Assembly: GCA_002362105.1 (NCBI GenBank)
Contig: DETD01000019.1
Location: 262,725-326,724 of the forward strand
Source of the DNA: Bacteroidales bacterium UBA3297
GTDB lineage: Bacteria; Bacteroidota; Bacteroidia; Bacteroidales; Paludibacteraceae
Direction: 5' to 3'
DNA: 64,000 nucleotides
Shown here in pieces: positions 18,385 through 29,000 of the stretch. The first letter of the stretch is position 1. Each line of letters opens with the position of its first letter. The position numbers were made by a program, and so were the translations under genes. Below the pieces are notes generated by a model, which searched no databases, had not been told where the DNA came from, and saw only the letters and a program-made list of their open reading frames with translations.

Positions 18385-20526
18385 TTAGTTGTGCCTTAGC
18401 ATAAGGTCGACTACCGCACCCTTCATAACGGTGGTGCCTGCGCCAACCGATTGGCTTATGACGTCGCCGTAGCCGTGCAGGCGTACGCGCATGCCGTTGC
18501 GCTCCATCAGGTAGACGGCGTCTTTCGCCCCCATACCCACCACGTTGGGCACTGTGTTGCGGCTGATGCCGAACGACGAGACGTTCACGAAGTTCGACTG
18601 CTCGTTGGCTGAAGTGTTGGCCCACTTGTTTTCCTTTGCACCATGCTTGTGGTAAGGAATGTCGAGGTGGTTGAACACGGTTTCCAGCGACTCGCAGTTG
18701 CCTTTCAGCGAGTGTGGCAGCTTAACCTTCTTGTTGTCCTGCTTCTTTTCGACTGTGATGACCTCGCGGGCAGAAATATGCTCGGCAATGTCGCGGAACG
18801 TCAGACCGGCAGGGCTTGTCATCCTTCTGTTGGGTTGGAAGACCACCACAATGCAGCTGTACTTCGGATTTTCTGCGGGAAAGTATCCGCAAAAAGAGTA
18901 CTGGTGCTTTTTCACAGCCTTTTTGTCCCAGTAGTTCGTCTGTGCAGTGCCGGTTTTGCCGGCAAAACTGACCACATCCGATTTGAAAACCTTACCTGTG
19001 CCGTGTGTAACAACGCCTTCCAGCATTTTTCGCACCTGTTTCAACGTTTTTTCGCTACAGAGCCGCGATTTTACGGTCGAGGTGCTGAACCTTTTCAACA
19101 CAGTACCGCTTTCGTTAATCGATTTCACGAAAACGGGCGTTATCATCTTCCCATCGTTGGCAATGCCGTTGTAGAACGCCAGTGTATAGATGGGCGGAAT
19201 CTGCATATTGTAGCCGAACGACATCCAAAGCAGCGAAGCCCTGTTCCAACCGGGTTCGCTAGGGTCGATGAACTTCGGTTTTGCGGCACCCGGAATAATG
19301 ATGTCAAGCGGCTCTTTCAGACGCATGTCGTAAATGTGGTTGACAAACTTCTGGGGCTTGTTCCGGTAGTATTTGTCGACCATCTTTGCGATACCGATAT
19401 TCGACGAGTTCCACATCGATTTTTCGAGCGAAATTTCGTGGTAGCCACCCGTTTCAGCGAACGTACCGTCTTTGTTGTACTCCACATTGTGGTCGGTCAT
19501 GGTCCAGTCGTCTTCTTTCCAGTAGCCGAATCCGGTGTCGAACACTTCGCTCGTGTCGGCCAGTCCGTCGTCGAGGGCAATCATCACCGATGCGGTCTTA
19601 AACGTAGATCCGGGTTCGGTCAGGGCGCTCAGCGCGTGGTTCTGCACCTCGTAGTATGAGCTGTCGCTATGTCGGCTAAGGTTGGCAATGGCTTTTATTT
19701 CGCCAGTTTTCACCTCCATCAGCACAGCACAACCCCATTCGGCATCCGATTGTATGAGCCTTTTTTCGAGAGCGTCTTCCGCAATGTCCTGCATGTCGAT
19801 GTCGAGCGTGCTGACAATATCGAGACCGTCGATAGGATCCACCACGTTGACTCTGATTTTGCGTCCGGCGCGTTTTTCCTTCACAGCAATACCCGGGCGT
19901 CCCGACAATTCGGTGTTGAAAGCCTTCTCTAAACCAGAATAGCCGGTACCTTCAGCGTAGTTGTTGCCAATGGTACGGGCTGCCAGTTTGCCGAACGGGT
20001 GCTCGCGGTGAATGGTTTCATCGTCCCAGTTCACACCGCTTTTGGCACCTTTCCGGATGAGGGGGAAGCGTTTGGCCTGCTTGTACTGGGTGTAGTTCAG
20101 GCGCTTGCTGTCTACCAGAAAGTAGCGTTTCCCTGCATTATAGGCGCCGCGGAGGCGCTGTTTGAACTCGTATGGGCTAGCGGTGCCATACAACTTCGAC
20201 AGACAAATGCTAAGCGAGTCGACATATTTGTTGAACGTGTCGCGGCAAAGCCCGTCAGCGCGCATATCCATGTGCATGCGGTAGTAGGGGATGGTGCTGG
20301 CAATAAGTTTGCCGTTGCAGTCGTAGATGTTGCCTCTGTTGGCCTCCACCATCAGACTGTCGTTGCTGGCCTTTTGGGCCAGTTCGCGGTATGGGCCGCC
20401 TCCCCAGGTCGCAATTCTGGCAGCGTTGAAAAACACCACACCAAACAGAATGACAAGAAGGGCGTATATAACCGAATACACCTTCATAACTTCCTGTTTG
20501 TGCTGATGCTTTTGCTCGTCTGACAT
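18385..20526 (-). CDS. ftsI: Septal penicillin-binding protein FtsI (PBP3) with PASTA domain
   Basis: A 713-residue class B transpeptidase: single membrane anchor at about residues 17-37, PBP dimerisation domain, and transpeptidase domain with the active-site motif STFK (Ser307, Lys310), SSN in the segment SMWNSSNIG, and KTG at 524-526 (FAGKTGTAQ). A C-terminal PASTA domain starts at about residue 650 (VPNVVGMGAKDAVYLMERNG). It crosslinks septal peptidoglycan as partner of FtsW. The PASTA domain is common in Bacteroidota FtsI and absent from the E. coli protein. Confidence 0.96.
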   Translation of the reverse strand: MSDEQKHQHKQEVMKVYSVIYALLVILFGVVFFNAARIATWGGGPYRELAQKASNDSLMVEANRGNIYDCNGKLIASTIPYYRMHMDMRADGLCRDTFNKYVDSLSICLSKLYGTASPYEFKQRLRGAYNAGKRYFLVDSKRLNYTQYKQAKRFPLIRKGAKSGVNWDDETIHREHPFGKLAARTIGNNYAEGTGYSGLEKAFNTELSGRPGIAVKEKRAGRKIRVNVVDPIDGLDIVSTLDIDMQDIAEDALEKRLIQSDAEWGCAVLMEVKTGEIKAIANLSRHSDSSYYEVQNHALSALTEPGSTFKTASVMIALDDGLADTSEVFDTGFGYWKEDDWTMTDHNVEYNKDGTFAETGGYHEISLEKSMWNSSNIGIAKMVDKYYRNKPQKFVNHIYDMRLKEPLDIIIPGAAKPKFIDPSEPGWNRASLLWMSFGYNMQIPPIYTLAFYNGIANDGKMITPVFVKSINESGTVLKRFSTSTVKSRLCSEKTLKQVRKMLEGVVTHGTGKVFKSDVVSFAGKTGTAQTNYWDKKAVKKHQYSFCGYFPAENPKYSCIVVVFQPNRRMTSPAGLTFRDIAEHISAREVITVEKKQDNKKVKLPHSLKGNCESLETVFNHLDIPYHKHGAKENKWANTSANEQSNFVNVSSFGISRNTVPNVVGMGAKDAVYLMERNGMRVRLHGYGDVISQSVGAGTTVMKGAVVDLMLRHN

Positions 20527-20537
20527 TTTTTGTCCTT

Positions 20538-20933
20538 TTATTTAATCAGGTAAGGGGGTTCGGTCGATTCCTTCAGCCCCAATCCCTTTTTATTTATTGT
20601 TCTTACAACAGTCGACTGCTTGCTAATCTCCATTAGTTCGGAAGACCGTGTAATAGCTTCAATTCTGACGTCTTTTAACTCCCTTTGCAGGTTGTTGATT
20701 TCTTTCAGGTCGTTTTCCACATAGTAGCGGATGCCGACATAGATGAACATCAACCCTACAATTAGAAGGAAGAAGCCTGCGTTCTTGGTCATAAAGTCCT
20801 TGCGCAGAATATCGCCCTTCATAAAGCCTTTGACGTTTTTTTTGACTTCCGGGTCCTTGAATTCGTTCAAGTTACCCCAGTAGTGTTCCAGCCGGCTTTT
20901 CAGCAGTTTGCTTTTCTTTTCCTGTTCGCTCAT
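20538..20933 (-). CDS. ftsL: FtsL-like division protein
   Basis: A 131-residue bitopic protein: about 55 cytoplasmic residues, a membrane helix (FFLLIVGLMFIYVGI, about 61-75), and a short periplasmic coiled-coil region (NNLQRELKDVRIEAITRSSELMEIS with leucine/isoleucine heptads). Its place between rsmH and ftsI and this layout identify it as the FtsL component; sequence motifs alone would not. Its cytoplasmic tail is longer than in E. coli. Confidence 0.82.
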   Translation of the reverse strand: MSEQEKKSKLLKSRLEHYWGNLNEFKDPEVKKNVKGFMKGDILRKDFMTKNAGFFLLIVGLMFIYVGIRYYVENDLKEINNLQRELKDVRIEAITRSSELMEISKQSTVVRTINKKGLGLKESTEPPYLIK

Positions 20934-20945
20934 GTCACCTGTAAG

Positions 20946-21851
20946 TTAAAGCAGTTCTGCCGCCCTGAGTTTAGCGCTTCTCGACCTAGGGTTGTCGGCT
21001 ATTTCCTGGTCGTCGGGAACAATAACCTTGTTGTTGACCAGTTTGAACGGCGTGTTTCTGTTACCGAAGAAGTCTTGTTCCACTTTTCCCTCGCAGTTGC
21101 CGCTTTTCATAAAGTTCTTCACAATGCGGTCTTCCAGCGAGTGGTAGGTCAGCACCACCAGTCGTCCACCGGGTTTAAGCACATTGGTGGTTTGTTCCAG
21201 CATCCGCTTTAGGGCGTCCATCTCTTGGTTGACCTCAATCCTTAGAGCTTGAAAAACCTTCGTCACCTCCTTCTTCTGCCGGTCTTGCCCGAAGAGGGGC
21301 TCTACAAGTCTGAGCAGGTCGCCCGTGGTTTTAATAGGCTCGCTTTCCCTTTTTTTGACGATGGTGGTAGCCAGTTTTCTGGCATTTTTCAGTTCTCCGT
21401 AAAAGAAGAAGACGTCGGCCAGTTTTGCCTCGTCGTAGGAGTTGAGCAGGTCCGAAGCCTTTTGGCGGGCTTTCGTGTTCATACGCATGTCAAGCTCCGC
21501 GTCGAAGCGGAAGGAGAACCCCCTCGACTGCTCGTCGAAATGGTGCGACGAGACCCCGAGGTCGGCCAGAATACCGTCAACCTTGTCTATATTATGGTAT
21601 TCGAGGAAATTCTGCAGGTATTTGAAGTTGCTGCAGACAAAGGTGAATCGGGGGTCGTCGACGAGGTTGCGTTGTGCGTCGCTGTCTTGGTCGAACGACA
21701 CCAGTCGTCCCTTAGGTCCTAGTCTTCTGAGTATTTCCTTCGAGTGTCCACCTCCACCGAAAGTAACGTCCACATAGATGCCGTCTGGCTTAATGTCCAG
21801 ATGCTCCATGCACGGTTGCAGCAGGGCGGGTATGTGGTACGTAGGTTCCAT
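20946..21851 (-). CDS. rsmH: 16S rRNA (cytosine1402-N4)-methyltransferase
   Basis: A 301-residue SAM-dependent methyltransferase (formerly MraW) that methylates C1402 in the decoding centre of 16S rRNA. Motifs: HIPALLQPCMEHL, the SAM-binding VDVTFGGGGHSKEIL, ILADLGVSSHHFDE, GFSFRFDAELDMRM, and LVVLTYHSLEDRIVKNFM. It is the second gene of the dcw operon, 36 bases after mraZ. Confidence 0.97.
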   Translation of the reverse strand: MEPTYHIPALLQPCMEHLDIKPDGIYVDVTFGGGGHSKEILRRLGPKGRLVSFDQDSDAQRNLVDDPRFTFVCSNFKYLQNFLEYHNIDKVDGILADLGVSSHHFDEQSRGFSFRFDAELDMRMNTKARQKASDLLNSYDEAKLADVFFFYGELKNARKLATTIVKKRESEPIKTTGDLLRLVEPLFGQDRQKKEVTKVFQALRIEVNQEMDALKRMLEQTTNVLKPGGRLVVLTYHSLEDRIVKNFMKSGNCEGKVEQDFFGNRNTPFKLVNNKVIVPDDQEIADNPRSRSAKLRAAELL

Positions 21852-21887
21852 AATATATAATAAAATAGGTGTTATTCCTTACTTAAA

Positions 21888-22340
21888 TTAGTTAATGGCG
21901 TTGCCCATTTTCTCTTGCATTAGTTTTTCGAAGTCTTCCGGACCGTAAAGGGCCTGGTTGAGGAACTCGCCGTTCCAGAGTTCGAAGTGGTCGCTGACGC
22001 CAACGAAACGTGCATCGGTAGAAATGCCGATGGTCTCGCAGTGTTCTTTCTTCAACAAAATGCGTCCGTTTGCGTCCATGTCAATCACCTCGACTTGCGA
22101 GATGAACTGGCGGTAGAGCATTTTGTCTTTCGCGTCCCACATGTTGAGTTTCGACTTGAACTCCTTGTCCAACTCTTCCCAAACAGACATGGGGAAGAAT
22201 TCGGCACAGCGAAGGACACGGTTGATGCGCATCACGAGGGACGTCTCGTTAGCCTTCTCGAGCTGCTTCCGATATTGTGCAGGGACGAAAATCCTGCCTT
22301 TGTTATCGGCTTTGACATCTATGTTTCCTAAAAAGTTCAC
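21888..22340 (-). CDS. mraZ: Transcriptional regulator MraZ
   Basis: A 150-residue protein with two SpoVT/AbrB-type halves: the N-terminal DVKADNKGRIFVPAQYR and the second half VIDMDANGRILLKKE. MraZ forms ring-shaped oligomers and binds arrays of TGGGn boxes in its own promoter, controlling the dcw operon. Matching boxes are seen upstream (22397-22411 and 22523-22557). It is the first gene of the cluster, transcribed divergently from the TonB-receptor genes. Confidence 0.95.
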   Translation of the reverse strand: MNFLGNIDVKADNKGRIFVPAQYRKQLEKANETSLVMRINRVLRCAEFFPMSVWEELDKEFKSKLNMWDAKDKMLYRQFISQVEVIDMDANGRILLKKEHCETIGISTDARFVGVSDHFELWNGEFLNQALYGPEDFEKLMQEKMGNAIN

Positions 22341-22396
22341 GTCCGAAAACTATTATACTAAATTACATCGTAAAGTTACAAACTTTTTTGATTTTA

Positions 22397-22411
22397 CTCC
22401 ACTTTGCCCCA
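22397..22411 (-). promoter_or_regulatory. Candidate MraZ operator next to mraZ
   Basis: On the minus strand the sequence reads TGGGG-CAAAG-TGGAG: two TGGrG boxes with a 5-base spacer, the same 10-base pitch as known MraZ operators (TGGGn repeats). It lies 57-71 bases upstream of the mraZ start and points in the direction of mraZ transcription. Assignment is by pattern only. The remaining 22341-22652 interval contains no gene. Confidence 0.6.
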
Positions 22412-22522
22412 CCAATTTATTTATCAACCGATTAAAAGCTGATTTTTAACATTTTTTCAACAGCCTGTTTGTCGTGGGTAATTGGGCTTATGTCAGTATT
22501 TAAGCCACTTGGAACGGCTGTA

Positions 22523-22557
22523 TGGGGCATTTGACGTGAAAGTGGAGTGAAGTGGGG
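22523..22557 (+). promoter_or_regulatory. Second set of MraZ-type boxes facing the receptor genes
   Basis: On the plus strand TGGGG (22523), TGGAG (22543) and TGGGG (22553) occur at offsets of 0, 20 and 30 bases, so they share one helical phase with the 10-base pitch of MraZ boxes. They point toward the TonB-receptor gene that starts at 22653. They could be a distal part of the mraZ control region or link MraZ to the receptor operon. Confidence 0.45.
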
Positions 22558-22633
22558 CGTGTTTTAGTGTTGATAACTTTTGTTGAAAAACTTGTTGATA
22601 AAAATGGCACGGTAATTGTTTCTTTACAATGAT

Positions 22634-22641
22634 TATATTTG
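22634..22641 (+). promoter_or_regulatory. -7 element of the TonB-receptor operon
   Basis: TATATTTG matches TAnnTTTG exactly; a TTG at 22616-22618 is the nearest -33 candidate but only 15 bases upstream. The element ends just 11 bases before the start codon, so transcripts from it would have almost no leader. Confidence 0.5.
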
Positions 22642-22652
22642 CAAAATCGAAT

Positions 22653-25600
22653 ATGAACGGAAAACTAACCTGTGAAACGCTGAAGAAGGTAAGGAAACAG
22701 ATAGCCGATGCCAACGGCATACCTTACGAGCCGGCGGTGTGCACCCACAAAGGCAACTGCCCTGGCACCTGTCCTGCCTGCGAGGCAGAGGTTCGGTATA
22801 TAGAGCGCGAGCTGACGGCCCGCAAGAACGAGAAGAAACACCTGCACATTGTTGGAGTGGCGAAAGACCTGTTGCCCTCCTATGAGTCTATGGCCAAACA
22901 TGCGGCAGCTGTGGCCATTGCGGCGGCTACCAGCTTGTCGGCAATGCCGACAGAGGTTTGCGCAAAAAATTCTTCGACTGCAACTACGGAACAAGTTGGC
23001 AAAATAGTGACTGTAAAAGGAAGGGTGAAAGATGAAAGTGGCGGACTGCCTGGAGCCTTAGTTACGGTTAAAGGAACCGACAAAAGAGTGGAAGCGGACG
23101 ATAACGGTGATTTTGAGATAGAAGCACCTATAGGTTCGGTTCTGGTTGTTGAATTCTTGGAATTTGAACCAGAGGAGATCGTGGTTACAAAAAAGAAGAA
23201 AAAGCTGCAGGTGAAATTAGGAACTGCAGAAGCTGACGAAATTATGGGTTATGCTGTTTTTAGTTATAGATTTACACGGCCAAATATACCTCTAATATTT
23301 GATTATTATATGCTCGAAACGGAATCGAGAGAAGTCTCTGCCGACAGGGTGGTGAAAGGATTGACCTCTGTAACTTATCCGTCTACATTTTCTGGGCAAC
23401 CTGGAACAGGGCTGCAAACGGTTGCCTGTGGCCGGTCTTCTTTGGTCGGAGACGACAATTTATTGTTGACATTTGATGGTGTAGCCTACGATGCTATAGG
23501 GCGTTATACCCGGAATACGTTTAACACAGCCGATATTGATCATGTTACTTTTTCTTATGCCGGAACGCGTCTTTCCCGTAGTAGGAATACGGGAAAGGTT
23601 ATGGACATTGCCATGAAAAAAGGTGGCCAATCTGCAAAAATCCAATATAATGGCTCTTTTTCGGTTTCGCAGTTTACTAAGCGGTATTCAATGATGAACT
23701 TGCCGGAGTATGCGTCATACCAGACTGCTAATCAGAACGAGAATACCTATTTTTTGAACACTTCGCTATTGGGCAGTGGAACGGATTGGCAAGACAAGTT
23801 GTTCCGGACGGCAGTCGGCCACGACCACCATCTGTCGTTCAGCAACGGTAACTATAAAAACCGTTTCTATTCGTCGTTGGGTTATACCAAACAAGAGGGG
23901 GTTATAGTTGGTTCCGGTTACGAGCGGATAGGCGGCCGTCTCAGTGTGGGTTTGGATCCCAAAGACTGGTTGGAAATGGGCGCAGATGTGTACGTCAGCC
24001 ATCATGCATCCACCGAAGTGGCGAACCTTCCGCGTTTGGCAGGCCCTACGGTCTCTAATTATAAGGGGGTAGACGACAATGTGCTGGTGCAGACCCTCCT
24101 CCAACAACCGTCGGACTCGCCATATAATCTAGATGGTTCTTATGCCGGTCCGGCAAAGGAGTCGGGTGTGACTGTAAATCCGGTCGCAGAGATAGGAAAC
24201 TCTCCGTTGGAATATAAAGAGACCGATGTGCTGGGTCGTGCGTTTTTGAATTTAAAATTGTCTAAAGATGTGGACTGGTTCACAGAACTCTCAACCAACA
24301 TGACCCGGTCCGATGAACGTCTCTTCCTTCCCCCATACGACTATGGAACACTCTCGCGTCCAGCTGAAAAGGCGTCCTTGCGCGAAGGACAGTATAACAG
24401 TAATTTGTCGAATTTGGGAACTAGCATATCGTACAATCATCGTATTAGTAGAATACACAGAGTTGAGACCTCCTTTTCCTTAGGAGCAGAGTCCTTCGAC
24501 TGGAATGGCCAGATGGTGGAGGGAAAAGGATTTTCAACGAGTGCCCTGCCCGCCATGAATTTGGCCTCGGAGGCCCATGGTGACTGTTATTTCGATGGTA
24601 ATGCGTCGATGCTTACACTTCATGGAGTAGCTCAGTATTTTTATAGAGAAAGATACGGACTAGAATTTGATGGAGAATACGACGGAGCGTCTTATTTTGG
24701 AGACGAAAGGCATTGGAACTTCTATCCTTCTGTTTCTGCCCGATGGAATCTCAGTGTATATGATTTTATTGATGATATTCGCTATCATAGCCCGTTTGGC
24801 GTGGATTTGTTTAGTTTAGAGGCCAATTATTCCGAGTCGGGAAACAGACCGTATTCACAGTTGATTTATATGTCGAACAGTTATAGGAACAATCCAAATT
24901 TGGAGCAGGAACGGAACACACAATATATGCTGGGGCTGAAAATGAGTTTTAGCATAAAAGATAAATCTTATTTAGATTTTACTGCGCAAGTGTTTCGCCG
25001 TGAAAACACCAACTTGATGCTAGATGCCAATGCTGCCGGTTCGGAAAACGGGTTGGCAAAAAAGGATGCCTGCTTCATAAATGCGGGTGCGATTAAGAAT
25101 ACTGGCTTCAGTGTTAGTTTGAACGGCGATATTATTAGGGACTCCCTCTTAAAAAAGCCGATATCGTGGTCTGCCGCTTTAAGTTTTATGCACGTCCGTA
25201 ACGAAGTGACGGAACTGGGCCCGTTTACCGCAGTGACGGAAAAGTCGGCTCCGTTGGGTGGGTATAGCCTGTTCGGTAACGACGTGACGGTAAACCGAAC
25301 GGTGGTCTGCAGGGCTCCTGGCCAGTTCTATGGCTACAAATATGAAGGACTGATTCAAAACGAGGCTGAACTGGCAGACTATAGGGCGAAGAGTGGACGG
25401 ACAGCCAGGGTGGGTGATGCGAAATACAGCGCTACAAAAACCTATATAGGCGATCCGAATCCCGATTTTACGTTCAAGTTCGGGACAGGTTTTGAATGGG
25501 GACCGTGGACACTCAACGTGCAGTTCTCAGGCGTATACGGCAACGACGTCTACAATATGGTCCGCCAACGTATATCGGAGCAGACGGCAACGAACCGAAA

Positions 25601-25997
25601 CTGCAACCTGAGTGCAGACTGCCTTGACTTTGCCCGCATAGCGTACGATGCAAAAGGCAATGCCTATGTGGTGAATGCGTCAACCTCGATGCCCCGTCCC
25701 AACTTTGACGATGCATTGAATGCCGCAGCTTCCGTCATCTCTGACCGTTATGTGGAAGACGGGTCCTACCTGAAAATCCAGACGGTGTCGCTGACTTATA
25801 GTCTGCCAAGCAAGATGACGAGGCTGTGGCATCTTGATGATTTTCGTCTGACAGCATCAGTAGAGAACCTGCACACGTTTACCAAATACAGCGGTTATGA
25901 CCCTGAAAATCCGGGCTGTGCTATTCGGCAGGGTGTGGACGAAGGGCGCTATCCGTCGCCAAGAACCTACAGGTTTTCGGTATCGGTGAAATTTTAG
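22653..25997 (+). CDS. SusC-like TonB-dependent receptor 1 with Cys-rich N-terminal module
   Basis: A 1114-residue outer-membrane receptor. I start it at the second ATG of the frame because the three tandem paralogues all begin MNGK at this point. Residues 1-54 form a conserved module with cysteines at 7, 30, 36, 40 and 43 (C-x5-C-x3-C-x2-C core, GTCPACEAE), then a charged stretch, then a hydrophobic signal-like segment at about 75-100 (AAAVAIAAATSLSA). A carboxypeptidase-D regulatory-like beta-sandwich follows (about 115-190), then the plug (about 230-330), and a large barrel ending in SVSVKF with a terminal phenylalanine, as outer-membrane barrels do. The C-terminal KYSGYDPENPG and YPSPRTYRF segments are typical of SusC-family receptors. 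It imports an unknown ligand, energised by TonB. No SusD lipoprotein gene is adjacent. Confidence 0.88.
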   Translation: MNGKLTCETLKKVRKQIADANGIPYEPAVCTHKGNCPGTCPACEAEVRYIERELTARKNEKKHLHIVGVAKDLLPSYESMAKHAAAVAIAAATSLSAMPTEVCAKNSSTATTEQVGKIVTVKGRVKDESGGLPGALVTVKGTDKRVEADDNGDFEIEAPIGSVLVVEFLEFEPEEIVVTKKKKKLQVKLGTAEADEIMGYAVFSYRFTRPNIPLIFDYYMLETESREVSADRVVKGLTSVTYPSTFSGQPGTGLQTVACGRSSLVGDDNLLLTFDGVAYDAIGRYTRNTFNTADIDHVTFSYAGTRLSRSRNTGKVMDIAMKKGGQSAKIQYNGSFSVSQFTKRYSMMNLPEYASYQTANQNENTYFLNTSLLGSGTDWQDKLFRTAVGHDHHLSFSNGNYKNRFYSSLGYTKQEGVIVGSGYERIGGRLSVGLDPKDWLEMGADVYVSHHASTEVANLPRLAGPTVSNYKGVDDNVLVQTLLQQPSDSPYNLDGSYAGPAKESGVTVNPVAEIGNSPLEYKETDVLGRAFLNLKLSKDVDWFTELSTNMTRSDERLFLPPYDYGTLSRPAEKASLREGQYNSNLSNLGTSISYNHRISRIHRVETSFSLGAESFDWNGQMVEGKGFSTSALPAMNLASEAHGDCYFDGNASMLTLHGVAQYFYRERYGLEFDGEYDGASYFGDERHWNFYPSVSARWNLSVYDFIDDIRYHSPFGVDLFSLEANYSESGNRPYSQLIYMSNSYRNNPNLEQERNTQYMLGLKMSFSIKDKSYLDFTAQVFRRENTNLMLDANAAGSENGLAKKDACFINAGAIKNTGFSVSLNGDIIRDSLLKKPISWSAALSFMHVRNEVTELGPFTAVTEKSAPLGGYSLFGNDVTVNRTVVCRAPGQFYGYKYEGLIQNEAELADYRAKSGRTARVGDAKYSATKTYIGDPNPDFTFKFGTGFEWGPWTLNVQFSGVYGNDVYNMVRQRISEQTATNRNCNLSADCLDFARIAYDAKGNAYVVNASTSMPRPNFDDALNAAASVISDRYVEDGSYLKIQTVSLTYSLPSKMTRLWHLDDFRLTASVENLHTFTKYSGYDPENPGCAIRQGVDEGRYPSPRTYRFSVSVKF

Positions 25998-26029
25998 AGA
26001 AGAAAAATAGGAGAGAAAACCAGCTGAAT

Positions 26030-29000
26030 ATGAACGGGAAAGTCACATGCGAAGCGTTGAAGAAGGTAAGGAAACAGATAGCCGATGCGAACGGCATTCC
26101 TTATGAACCAGTTGCTTGTAACCACAAGGGCGACTGCCGTGGCACTTGCCCAGCCTGCGAGGCAGAGATGCGTTATATAGAGCGTGAACTGGCGGTCCGC
26201 AAGCGTAAAGAGGGACATCTGCACATTGTTGGAGTGGCGAAAGACCTGTTGCCTTCCTATGAGTCTATGGCCAAACATGCGGCAGCTGTGGCCATTGCGG
26301 CGGCTACCAGCTTGTCGGCAATGCCGACAGAGGTTTGCGCAAAAAAATCTTCGACTGCAACTACGGAACAAGTTGGCAAAATAGTGACTGTAAAAGGAGT
26401 GGTAAAAGATGAAGCTGGTGTACTGCCTGGAACCTTAGTTACGATTAAAGGTACCGACAAAGAAGTGGAAACTGACGATAAAGGTAAATTTGAGATAGAA
26501 GCACCTATAGGTTCGGTTCTTGTTTTTGAATTTCTGGGATATGATCCTGTGGAGATGCCAGTTAAGAAAAAAAATCTTAAGGTGAAATTAGGAACTGAAG
26601 ACTATAGTGGTATTGAAGGTCTTATAGTATTGCCTCCTGCTGTTCCTCTGTTAAATAAACCTCTAATAATTGAAAAACATATACTTGGAGCGGAACCGAG
26701 AGAATCCTCAGCCGACAGGACGGTGAAAGGATTGACCTCTGTAACTTATCCGTCTACATTTTCCGGGCAACCTGGAACAGGGCTGCAGACGGTTGCCTGT
26801 GGCCGGTCTTCTTTGGTCGGAGACGACAATTTATTGTTGACATTTGATGGTGTAGCTTACGATGCTATAGGGCGTTATACCCGGAATACGTTTAACACAG
26901 CCGATATTGATCATGTTACTTTTTCTTATGCCGGAACGCGTCTTTCCCGTTGTAGAAATACGGGCAAGGTTATGGACATTGCCATGAAAAAAGGTGGCCA
27001 ATCTGCAGAAATCCAATATAATGGCTCTTTTTCGGTTTCGCAGTTTACTAAGCGGTATTCAATGATGAACTTGCAGGAGTATGCGTCATACCAGACTGCT
27101 AATCGGAACGAGAACACCTATTTTTTGAACACTTCGCTATTGGGCAGCGGAACGGATTGGCAAGACAAGTTGTTCCGGACGGCAGTCGGCCACGACCACC
27201 ATCTGTCGTTCAGCAACGGTAACGATAAAAACCATTTCTATTCGTCGTTGGGTTATACCAAACAAGAGGGGGTTATAGTAGGTTCCGATTACGAGCGGAT
27301 TGGCGGTCGCGTCAGTGTGGGTTTGGAACCGAATGACTGGTTGGAAATGGGAGCAGATGTGTATATTGGCCATCATGCCTCCACCGAAGTGGCGAACCTG
27401 CCTCATTCGTCAGGCCCTACGGTCTCTAATTACAGGGGGGTGGACGACAATGTGCTGGTGCAGACCCTCCTCCAGCAACCGTCGGATTCGCCATATAATC
27501 CAGACGGTTCTTATGCCGGTCCGGCAAAAGAGTCGGGAGTGTCGGTAAACCCGGTCGCAGAGGTAAGGAACTCTCCGTTAGAATATAAAGAGACGGATGT
27601 GCTGGGGCGCACATATATGAATTTCAAACTGTCTAGTGATTTGAAATGGTTTAATGAATTGTCTACTGGTATGACCCGGTCCGACGAGCGTCTTTTTCTT
27701 CCACCATACGACTATGGCACACTTTCGCGTCCTGCCGAAATGGCTTCCTTGTGCGAAGGGGCGTATAACAGTAATTTGACGAATTTGGGAACAGGTCTTT
27801 CTTATACAAAGAAAATCACCAAGTTGCACAATATCTCATTTCAAAGTGATCTGAGGGTAGAATCTTTCGACTGGAACGGCCAGATGGTGGAGGGAACAGG
27901 TTTTTCAACGAGTGTCTTGCCGGCCCTGAATTTGGCGTCGGAGGCCCATGGAAATCGTTATTTCGATGGAAGCGCGTCAATGTTTACACTTCATGGAGAA
28001 GCACAGTATAATTACAGGGGATGCGGAATAGAAGTTGATGGAGAATACGACGGAGAGTCTTTTTTTGGAACCGAAAGGCGTTGGAATTTCTATCCCTCTG
28101 TTTCTGCTATATGGCGTGTAAACGAAAATAAGTTTTTTGACGAATATAGGCCACTTAGATTTGTGAACCTTTTGAGTCTAACGGCTCTTTATTCCGAGTC
28201 GGGAAACAGACCGTATTCGCAACTGGTTTATATGTCGAACTGCTATTGGAACAATCCAGATTTGGAGCAGGAACGAAACAGACTATATGCACTAAAATTG
28301 GCAATGTCCTTAGGGGAAAGGAACTCTTATTTTCTTATGGGTTATGAATATAATGTAGAACAAACGGATCGAGTTCGACTTACCGCGCAGGTTTTCCGCC
28401 GTGAAAACACCAACTTGATATTAGATGCCAATGTTGCCGGTTCGGAAAACGGGTTGGCAAAAAAGGATGCCTGCTTCATAAATGCGGGTGCGATTAAGAA
28501 TACTGGCTTCAGTGTTAGTTTGAACGGCGATATTATTCGGGACTCCCTCTTAAAAAAGCCGATATCGTGGTCTGCCGCTTTAAGTTTTATGCACGTCCGT
28601 AACGAAGTGACGGAACTGGGCCCGTTTACCGCAGTGACGGAAAAGTCGGCTCCGTTGGGTGGGTATAGCCTGTTCGGTAACGACGTGGCGGTAAGCCGAA
28701 CGGTGGTTGGCAAGGCTCCCGGCCGGTTCTATGGCTACAAGTCAGAGGGCCTGATTCAAAACGAGGCTGAATTGGCTGACTATAGGGCGAAAACTGGGCG
28801 GACAGCTAAGGTGGGAGATGTGAGATACAGTGCTACAGAAACCTATATAGGCGATCCGAATCCCGATTTCACGTTCAAGTTCGGGACAGACTTAAGTTGG
28901 GGACAGTGGTCGCTCAACGTGCTGTTTACTGGGGCTTACGGCAACGATGTCTACAATATGGTCCGCCAGCGCATATCGGAGCAGACGGCAGCGAACCGAA

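Noticed and set aside
22653..22790. Radical SAM enzyme signature in the receptor N-terminus
   Set aside because: C36-x3-C40-x2-C43 matches the CX3CX2C spacing, but the module is only about 54 residues and lacks a TIM-barrel domain, so it can be at most a small metal site.
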